Source: Zygaena filipendulae | Lineage: Eukaryota > Arthropoda > Insecta > Lepidoptera > Zygaenidae | Length of the DNA: 64,000 nucleotides | Assembly (NCBI GenBank): GCA_907165275.2 | Contig: OU015672.1 | Coordinates: forward strand, 2,214,501 to 2,278,500 | Direction of reading: 5' to 3' | Part shown: piece after piece, positions 57,201 to 64,000 of the stretch | Numbering within the stretch: the stretch's first letter is position 1 | Layout of the letters: every line of letters starts with the position of its first letter | The notes under the pieces: model-generated | Told to the model about the DNA's origin: nothing | Seen by the model: the letters and a program-made list of their open reading frames with translations, nothing else | Database searches by the model: none | Program-made: the position numbers and the translations under genes

Positions 57201-60200
57201 TTTAAACATTTTGCTGGATCTGGTGGACCCCCTGTAGCTATTACATTTACTAACTTACTTCCGAAACCCGAAAAAAGTATATATGTCTATATTGTCTATG
57301 GCAATCTGCGTTGTGGCTATTTTTCAATCAACTATGAGTTAAAAGTTTTCGAAAAAAGGTGAGAATTTATATTGCTTTGATTATGCTGTGAGTGTTACAG
57401 ACTCCTTGAACGTACATAGGTACCTACATAATATAGTTTAAAAATAGAACGAATGTATAAAATGATTTGACAATGTAAAAATATAGAAATAATGTGATTG
57501 ATAATGTTTGTATATTTTATTAAAAATATCTAGCTTTTAGCTCTTGAAACAATGTGGTCTTCGAGCCGTACTGCAATTTATTAGATTATAAAATATGTAC
57601 AGCGGTCGGTGAAAGGAAAAATTGTGAAAATTGTTTCTGTGTGATATGTCATTGCTTCGAAGTAAAAGAATTGCATTGAAAAATTTAGGAAAATCTTCGA
57701 CGAAAATGTCACGAGTGAGTTCAGCGACTTCCGAACGGCAAAGATTAGAAGCCCGTACATCTAGGGAGCTTGCCGAAATTCAACTCCGTGAGGTACGACT
57801 TGAATTTGAACTCAAGAAAAAGGAAATTGAAGCTGAACTCAAGAAAAAGGAAATTGAAGCAGAAAAGGCATTGATCAAAGCCAGACATGACGAAGAGTTA
57901 GCAAGTTTACACAGCAGGAGCTCGACGCGATCGAGATCGCAGAAGACAACTGAAATCTGGGTGGAGGAATCCCGCCCCTACAGTCAAGTTCCTGTTGATG
58001 TACCCGTCGATCACGACAAACTGAAGGGTGACGGTCCAGCGCAGCGCGACATGCACGATGAGCCACGTGATGTAGTGGACAGCAGCGGTGCGCGGGTCGA
58101 CTACCGCGGCGACGATCGACGGCGTCTTGAAAATCTAACTAACTCTTTATCTAATGCTTTAATTGTATCTCACAGTAACAATGATAAACTTATAGGCAGA
58201 CTCACAAGTAAAAGCTTACCTACCTTTTCAGGCGATGCACTCGATTGGTTGCGTTTCAAAAATGCGTACGATATCACGTCTAGGGTTGGCCGCTATTCGG
58301 ACGAGGAGAACCTTGCCCGACTTCAAATGTGCCCGACTTCAAATGTGTCTTCAAGGCGAGGCGTGGGAGGCTGTTGCTGCCCGATTGATTGCGACTACTT
58401 CTGCGTCCGACGTCATGAGGATTCTCGAAATGCGGTTTGGCAGACCCGACTTAGTGCTAGGTAGGTTAATAGCAGAAATGAGGAGAGTGCCTAAACTGAC
58501 TGGTATGCGATCTGAGGTAATACTACTTGCGACTAAAGTAGATAATTGTGTAGCCGCTATACAGTCAACTGGAAATTTAGGTTATTTATACAGTCCAGAA
58601 TTAATTAGTGAAATTTTGAAAAAATTAACTGAGCCTTTATTTTATCGTTGGTTAGATTACACTAAAGGTACGAGTACAAGCGAACCACAGTTACCGCTGT
58701 TCGCTAAGTATCTTATGTCGGAAGCTCAGGAAATTTGTAAGCGCGGCGCGATTGAGCCGCCGCAAAAGTTCATGAAGGTCGGTTACTCGACAAGTAAATC
58801 GCGTACTCTTCATACGACTAATGCGGTGGAGGAAGAAAGCCCAAGTGACAGTGTATTCATGACAAGTAACGGCACTGCACATGACACGATTAAAGTGGTA
58901 TCTTCTTCCAAAAACGAAGAGACGGGTTGTATATTTTGCTCGGAGGTAAGTCACACGATTAAGACTTGCCCTAAATTTAAGACTGAGCATATAGATAAGC
59001 GCTGGGAGTGGGTTATGAAGCGACGCTTATGTTTTAGGTGTCTTAGTTCTACTCATCGGCGTGACAGATGTAGATCTAAAAAGAAATGTTCGAATTGCAA
59101 AATGACAGGTCATCACACTCTCTTACATAAGGAGAGATCCAAGACAGAGGAAAAAGCCGACGAAAAGAGAGAAGATAGAGAGACAGCTGCGAATGTATGG
59201 TCTACAAAAAAGAAGGTTTATTTAAAAGTTATTCCAGTTTGTGTAGAAGGTCCTGCAGGTAGTGTAAATACATACGCTCTTTTAGATGAAGGTTCAACTG
59301 TTACTTTAGTTGAAAAAGGAGTGGCAGATCAAATTGGAGCTACTGGACCTGAAACTGTGCTGAACCTTAAGGGTGCTGTAAGTGGCAGTAATGACATGCC
59401 TAGTCGAATAGTAACCTTGACAATACGAACGAATGAGGGAACTCATCAACTTGATAAAGTTCGTACTGTAAATAGTTTGACATTACCTGATTATACTGTC
59501 ACTAAAGATCAGCTTTATTTTGAACATCTTAAGGGGATTCCTTTGACTACGTTTGACGGTAAGCCATCCCTATTGATAGGTCAGGATAACTGCCATCTTA
59601 TAGTAAGTCGCGAAATAAGAGAAGGCAAGAAGAATGAGCCCGTAGCATCCAGAACGCTGCTAGGATGGGTTTTACATGGTTTCTCGACATCCCTGATGGA
59701 AAATACATTTGTGTCTTGTTATTTGCAACATAGTGACGACAACTGTCATAGCCTATATCAAGCTGATAAAAAATACGCTCCTGATGAACTTCGTGCTGTA
59801 GATATTTTTGGCACTAAGTTTAGGAAGAGAGGAAATACGAGGGAGACAGGCTTGCTGGGCGTAAGAAATCCCAATAAACCGGGTAATCCCAATAAACCGG
59901 GTATTCCGCGATTTATTGTTCGTGAGATGTTTATGCAGGTGAAGAATATTAAGCAAGACCAGAATGATAAATGTTTCCTATGGCGTATGAACAGGAAGAT
60001 TCCACCTCGTATTTATAAAATGTACCCTATGACTGCCTTCGAAGAAGCCTATACCTGCGTGGTGTATTCGCGTAGGTACGAACAAGTTGTTTTCATTGCG
60101 GCAAGGAGTCGCGTAGCGCCGTTGAAATCAGCAACGATACCCAGGTTTGAACTTCAAGCAGCACTTTTAGGGGCAAGACTAGGACAAACTGTTATAAAAG

Positions 60201-63200
60201 AACAGTCTCTTGTCATCAGTAAAAGGTATTTTTGGACTGACTCAAAGACTGTTTGGTTTTGGATAAATAAAAACCCTAAAAAGGATGGAATGTTTGTTTC
60301 AAATCGTTTAGCAGAAATAGATGAATTAACCAAACCTCAGGAGTGGAGATGGTTACCCGGGACCCTTAATGTTGCCGATGAAGCTACTAGTATAAGGATA
60401 ATATAAACGACAAGTGGCTTAGTGGTCCTGAATTTTTGTGCCTCCCGGAAGAAAAATGGCCCCAGATGAATCCAGAACCCGAAATTGAGAGCATTTTCTC
60501 AATCTCAAGTTCTAAAGAACCACGAAAACTTATACTTGATAGGCGTTTTTCTAATTGGCGCCGCCTTGTAAGAAGTATGTCATATGTTTTATTATTTGTA
60601 GATAGATTCTGTTTAAAAAAGTCAGTGATATTGCTTATTTCTCCTGACTATGAAGAACGAGCTGAAAAAATTATATTAAGGCAAGCACAGTCTAAAATGT
60701 TTGAAGCTGGCAGCCGATGATGGCACCTCTTCCCGAGGATAGACTCCAACATCATTGTAGACCCTTCAATTACTGTAGTGACGATCTTTTTGGTCCAGTG
60801 ATGGTTACTATTGGTCGTCGTAAAGAGAAACGTTGGGGTGTAATTTTTACATGTTTTAGCATTCGTGCAGTACATATTGGCATAACTAACATAACTGGCA
60901 TCTTCTTTATCAACTGATTCGACTATTGTAGCTATCCGAAGAATGGCAGCTCGTCGTGGTTTTCCTAGACAAATTCACTCTGATAATGGCACAAATGCAG
61001 ATAAAGAATTACGAAAAGCTGTTAATGAGATGTTGACGTCGAGTGATATGGCTCAGAAGGTGAATGAGCAAGGTGTAAGATGGACATTTAATCCACCTGA
61101 CGCTGCACATATGGGTGGAGTTTGGGAGAGATTAGTTAGTTGGACGTCGGACGCAGGAGGTTCAATCAAAGTCGGTGATGTAGTGCTTATAGTAGATAAG
61201 AGTGCTCCGAGAAATATCTGGCCTAGGGGTAGAATAGTAGAGGTCATCCCTGGACGTGATGCGACGTGTGCGCATAGTTGCAATAGCAACCAAAGGTGGT
61301 ATATTACGTAGGCCTGTAAATAAAGTGGTTCTGCTTGTGAGTCTGCCACCCCAGTAGGAGTAGGTAAACGAGGGGGAGTATTGTTACAGACTCCTTGAAC
61401 GTACATAGGTACCTACATAATATAGTTTAAAAATAGAACGAATGTATAAAATGATTTGACAATGTAAAAATATAGAAATAATGTGATTGATAATGTTTGT
61501 ATATTTTATTAAAAATATCTAGCTTTTAGCTCTTGAAACAGTGAGTGAATGTCATTTAAGCCAAGTTTCAAGGCCAGTCTAAAAAGCGTCATCATCCAAC
61601 AGTTGTGGACCCTTATTTTTTTCCACGCAAGCGTAGACCCCCGTCGGGCTCCCGTGGACTCCTGGGGGTCCACCTGGACCACTTTGGGAATCAATGCTCT
61701 AGACCATGGACCAATTAAAGTTTAATTGGTCCATGCTCTAGACGAAACTGAGACGGTATATTAAGCATGATATAGAGAGGTTGAGAAGTTGTTTGTGTCT
61801 TGTGTAAGCAAAAACGAATGATCCCATTTATCTCCAAAACGGTTTCCGCGATTCAGATACGGTTTTCTGTAAAAGATTTGTGATTCGATTGGCGATAGTA
61901 ACATGTTATGGTGTTATTGAATTTCTAAAGTTTATACAACGTGTTAATGAATTAACTGAAAACTAGAAAGTAGTTTGCTCAGAATCGACTATCGAATCGA
62001 TCGCACTATGTTTTAATATAGGTTATATTTTTTTCATTTTTACTAGCCCATGTCTAAATTATTTATAATACAATATTTGGCGCGTACGCCGCCCGCAGAA
62101 AAAAATTCGAACCGGTAGGCGCGAGCGTAGCGCTCGTAATTTTGTAGATTAGTCACCTCCAAACTAATGTTCAATAACTTTTAAAGTATTAATTTTTTCG
62201 ACATAAAATATATTTGAATCATATTATTGTTTATTTTTTTAAATGGGGTGTATCAGGTTTTCAGTTAATTCATCAACACGTTGTACCTATAGTATAGTAG
62301 ATACCAAGAATGAATTTAACATCTAATTAATGAATCCTGTAAATACGGGTCTGAACTCACCAGCTCTCTTATACCCATACGACATGTGGACATCGGGATG
62401 TCTCTTGGCGCAGTGGAACGCTAGCAGCGCTAGGGCGAAGCCCCCGCAATCGCTCAGCATGTGAGCCGCGTCGCACATCACTGACAAGCTGCCCGCCAGG
62501 TACCCGCCTACTAGTTCGCATAGCTGGACACAAGACAAAAAAGTGACGGTTTGCTCACTCGATACAAAGTCACTAGAATTTTGGCGGGAATCGAAGATAG
62601 CGGGTCCTTCATTCATTTATTTAGATTATAGCTATTCCCCGCAGTTTTACCCGCGTTAATTTCGGAATTCTCGCGGTAATTCCGGATTACAATATAGCCT
62701 ATGTTACTCAGGGATTATGTACCTAGCTTTCTAATGGTGAAAGAATTTTTGGAATCGGTCCAGTAGTTTTTGAGTTAAATCGTAAAACAAACAAACAAAA
62801 AATCAAATCTTTCCTCTTTATAATAACATAGAGATAAACAGAAAAAAAATTTCAAGCGATACGGTTCTGTATTGGACAATACGTTTAGCAGTGGCGGATT
62901 TTTATGTGTGCATGAAGATTGTCGGAGTCCGCCTAGACATCTGAGAAAGAATTTTGTAATCTATAGCACCATAAAATAAATAACAATTTTATTTCGAACC
63001 GTAGGTACACTGATGCTGCGCACGTGCTTCTCTTGCAATTTGGATTTATAGTAGTTATACCCTAGTTCTTATGTAAAAACAGGTTGTTTCTTATTTTAAG
63101 GTAATCCATAAACACTATCTAAACTAACTAAATACCATGAAAAATCCGCAGAGAATTAAAGCTGTAAGGAGCTGGGGGATCGCGCTGGGCGGGTCCGGAG

Positions 63201-63261
63201 GCTCCCAGTGGCAGTGTTCTTCGGGGGGCTGCGCCCCCACCGGCACGTCAGTGTATGTCTC
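51511..63261 (-). CDS. zinc transporter, SLC30A/ZnT family, 3' eight exons (5' end beyond window)
   Basis: Exons, minus strand: about 63261-63135, 62523-62361, 56811-56620, 55833-55617, 54706-54613, 54073-53949, 53128-53013, 51665-51511 (TGA stop). Borders are GT/AG and phases agree. The family exports zinc from cytosol into vesicles as a Zn/H antiporter with six membrane helices. Seen here: EEHCHWEPP before helix 1, the helix 2 zinc site DAAHMLSD, a helix 3-4 block (EVLGAMVSVLLIWILTGVFV, VSGCGVLFNVILVAVLHG), a His-rich cytosolic loop (HHHSHGGAACGHAHAHAHA), the helix 5 zinc site HVIGDLIQSCGVLLASVLI, helix 6 (VDPLCTFVFSALVLLTSARV) and a C-terminal cytosolic domain with HVHSVHAWALSTHYV and a final CRTC pair. 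This is the vesicular ZnT2/3/4/8 (insect ZnT35C) type. The first listed exon edge may be off by one. The 5.5-kb intron carries nested transposons. Confidence 0.9.
51820..52736. repeat. dispersed repeat with two tandem 265-bp units
   Basis: Ends AACCGACTTCCAAAAACACA and, inverted, AACCGACTTCCAAAAAGGAG, with TTAA at or beside both edges. Inside, a unit with ATCTGTGGTCTTCATCATCA, CGCTATAGGTGTGCCTATA and TCCCTCGATTTCTCCAAGA occurs twice (about 52130-52390 and 52400-52660). Related end pieces are at 36333-36370 and 39120-39300. Lies in the last ZnT intron. Confidence 0.65.
52955..53000 (+). mobile_element. SINE tail fragment beside a ZnT exon
   Basis: AATCTGTGTGTTGTGAAGTGG matches the SINE tail and ends about 13 bp from the donor of the penultimate ZnT exon. 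Confidence 0.5.
53166..53377. repeat. purine-only tract followed by (TAA)n
   Basis: About 165 bp of nearly pure G and A on the plus strand, built of GGAGGAGAGGAGGGAAGAG units, then a (TAA) microsatellite at about 53350-53377. Intronic in the zinc transporter gene. Confidence 0.85.
53857..53897 (+). mobile_element. SINE tail fragment
   Basis: GAGATCTGCGTGTTGTAAAG followed by TGGATTATTATTATTATT, ending about 50 bp from a ZnT exon. Confidence 0.55.
54155..54316. repeat. long (GT)n microsatellite with interruptions
   Basis: About 160 bp of GT repeats broken by three GAGAGTGTATGAGT blocks, which makes a higher-order repeat. It is in a ZnT intron about 80 bp from the exon ending at 54073. Confidence 0.95.
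55258..55443 (+). repeat. CTAG repeat, degraded, plus orientation
   Basis: TTGCATTATAAATGCGAATT, TTACACTTTCACGCCTTAAC, AATTCCCACGGAAACTCC and GAAATCGCGGGAAACA are recognisable; both ends are lost. Confidence 0.5.
56449..56590. mobile_element. CCCCCTTAGCC-type MITE close to a ZnT exon
   Basis: Left AGTAGCCAAGTTGGCAGTCA and right TTGTCAACTCGGCTAAAGGG ends of the family. It ends about 30 bp from the donor of the ZnT exon at 56620. Confidence 0.55.
57393..57551 (+). repeat. 5' LTR of the BEL/Pao element
   Basis: 159 bp, TGTTACAG to TTGAAACA, preceded by target duplication GTGAG. The next bases (ATGTGGTCTTCGAGCC) should contain the primer binding site; the tRNA is not identified. Very short for this superfamily. 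Confidence 0.92.
57646..60406 (+). pseudogene. BEL/Pao gag-protease-pol remains (5' part)
   Basis: The first frame from ATG 57646 has a charged coiled coil with two copies of ELKKKEIEA, then the BEL gag domain (FSGDALDWLRFKNAY). A 16-bp exact tandem duplication at 58315-58330/58331-58346 moves the reading frame. The second frame (to the TAA ending at 60406) continues gag, then has three CCHC-type knuckles (CIFCSEVSHTIKTC, CFRCLSSTHRRDRC, CSNCKMTGHHTLLH), an aspartic protease with YALLDEGSTVTLV, and a jump: only scraps of reverse transcriptase (REMFMQV, CFLWR) remain, without the catalytic double Asp. RNase H-like sequence follows (VAPLKSATIPRFELQAALLG, FWTDSKTVWFWI). An 18-bp duplication near 59873-59908 gives a repeated NPNKPG. 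Not functional. Confidence 0.88.
60436..61311 (+). pseudogene. BEL/Pao integrase remains (3' part)
   Basis: Broken over three frames. Recognisable blocks: RRFSNWRRLVRSMSYVLLFV (pre-integrase), DDLFGPVMVTIGRRKEKRWG (first catalytic Asp region), GFPRQIHSDNGTN (second Asp) and AAHMGGVWERLV (Glu), then a shortened C-terminal KVGDVVLIVDKSAPRNIWPR. Stops and frame changes near 60718 and 60915 separate them. Confidence 0.85.
61382..61540 (+). repeat. 3' LTR of the BEL/Pao element
   Basis: Same 159 bp as the 5' LTR. Followed by GTGAG and then the second half of the interrupted hAT-like MITE. Confidence 0.92.
61705..62360. other. ZnT intron sequence, nothing recognised
   Basis: AT-rich intron sequence with a short GCGCGAGCGTAGCGCTCGTA inverted stretch near 62118. 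No repeat family assigned. Confidence 0.4.
62632..62835 (-). repeat. CTAG repeat, degraded, minus orientation
   Basis: CCCCGCAGTTTTACCCGCGT, TTCGGAATTCTCGCGGTAAT and ACAAACAAACAAAAAATC are recognisable. In the intron between the first two ZnT exons of the window. Confidence 0.5.
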
Positions 63262-63574
63262 CTGAGATCGGAATAATATACATTTTAATCGACCCTTAGA
63301 AAGTTAATGGTATACATCGTGTTATAAGTGCTCGCTAAAAACAATTTATAATATTATCATTCCCTTAAAAATCGATCAACGGAAATTTAATAGCCCTCTT
63401 TTATAAAACCTAGTTCTTATACCAACAAGTGGATACAAAAAGTGACTCGCTCTGGTATTTTGGTGATTTGGCGTTTTTTTTAAAGTGAAATACCTACCTA
63501 TCTAGGAAGATTTTTTTTTTTCGAAGAAAATGGCGCTAGTGGACGGGATGGATCATGGAACCCTTTAATAACTT

Positions 63575-63811
63575 GGTCCTTATTCACTATGACCATAACA
63601 CGCCGCATTAAGACTTAAGATAAGACGCCGCAAAAAGTGTTTTTCCCTTGTAATCAAAGAAGTTTTACTCCAAAAAAATACATATACATCGTTTCTTATG
63701 GCATAAAGAATAATAATTCCTAATATTTTGGCATCTAGAACGTTTGGAAATACGTTTTTGGGACGCGCGTTGTGGGCAAGGAATGTTGTTGGTCATAGTG
63801 AATAGGGAGCC
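63575..63811. mobile_element. inverted-repeat element upstream of the first visible ZnT exon
   Basis: GGTCCTTATTCACTATGACC and, inverted, GGCTCCCTATTCACTATGAC pair over about 22 bp around a 190-bp non-coding core. No target duplication recognised. Confidence 0.55.
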
Positions 63812-64000
63812 TGATTTTAAAACATGGACTATCAGACCTATAACTTATGAAAAATATGTTTTTAAATCGATTGAAAGATCAGTCTTAATTTAAAAACTTC
63901 AACATTTGATATAAGATTAGTCGACATGGAGGTGCTTAGCCGCGGGCGGTTTGAAAAGTCACCGATGACTATTTGTAAGAAAACTTATTTAAAAAAGGAA

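Larger units (their letters stand above)
57393..61540 (+). mobile_element. BEL/Pao LTR retrotransposon, internally deleted, with identical LTRs
   Basis: LTRs at 57393-57551 and 61382-61540 are both 159 bp, start TGTTACAG, end TTGAAACA, and show no difference. GTGAG (57388-57392 and 61541-61545) is the 5-bp target duplication. A purine-rich tract ACGAGGGGGAGTA precedes the 3' LTR. The interior (3830 bp) keeps pieces of gag, protease, RNase H and integrase in the BEL/Pao order, but most of the reverse transcriptase is missing and frames are broken. Confidence 0.93.
57166..61696. mobile_element. hAT-like MITE split by a BEL/Pao element
   Basis: The octamer CTCTAGAC flanks it (57158-57165 and 61697-61704). 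Left end CAGAGGTTCCCATACTTTTT, right end inverted CATTGATTCCCAAAGTGGTC: short imperfect arms of the hAT type. Without the nested LTR element and one copy of its target duplication it is 378 bp and non-coding. Confidence 0.85.

Overview
The window is nuclear DNA from an insect, almost certainly a moth of the noctuoid type. The evidence is short exons with GT/AG introns packed with transposon debris, a very AT-rich background, hundreds of short segments built around TAGGTACCTA, TC...CTAG Helitron-like repeats of the lepidopteran kind, and a relic with piggyBac-type ends and transposase. There are no bacterial operons, ribosome binding sites or CRISPR arrays. All gene models come from reading splice sites, reading frame and family motifs by eye; no search was run.

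From left to right: 1-13 kb is intergenic and repeat-rich, with a piggyBac relic at 765-2223. A single-exon orphan gene for a probable secreted protein lies at 13212-14510 (+). A complete 15-exon papain-family protease gene of the insect 26/29-kDa proteinase type runs on the minus strand from 28686 to 16439 (553 codons plus stop, every exon phase joins). A 2.3-kb divergent promoter region (28687-30991), mostly foldback and MITE sequence, separates it from a complete 9-exon SH3BP5/parcas-like gene on the plus strand (30992-39597, 496 codons plus stop). From about 39.9 to 51.5 kb no gene was found: the first part is repeats, the second (47.0-50.6 kb) is AT-rich unique sequence that could be a long 3'UTR. 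The 3' eight exons of an SLC30A/ZnT zinc transporter gene fill 51511-63261 on the minus strand; its 5' end is beyond the window.

The largest ZnT intron holds a nested insertion: an approximately 378-bp hAT-like MITE with an 8-bp target duplication, itself split by a BEL/Pao LTR element whose two 159-bp LTRs are identical although its coding region is deleted and frame-broken. Other striking items are a 63-bp (3 x 21) minisatellite in a protease intron that stays in frame with the upstream exon, a perfect 192-bp tandem duplication of most of the ZnT terminal exon, a MITE family carrying paired TGACGTCA palindromes, a tRNA-derived SINE, and a nested pair of inverted-repeat elements in an SH3BP5 intron.

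The three conserved genes do not form an obvious pathway: a lysosomal or secreted protease, a Rab11-GEF-like adaptor and a vesicular zinc exporter. Their adjacency looks like ordinary gene order.
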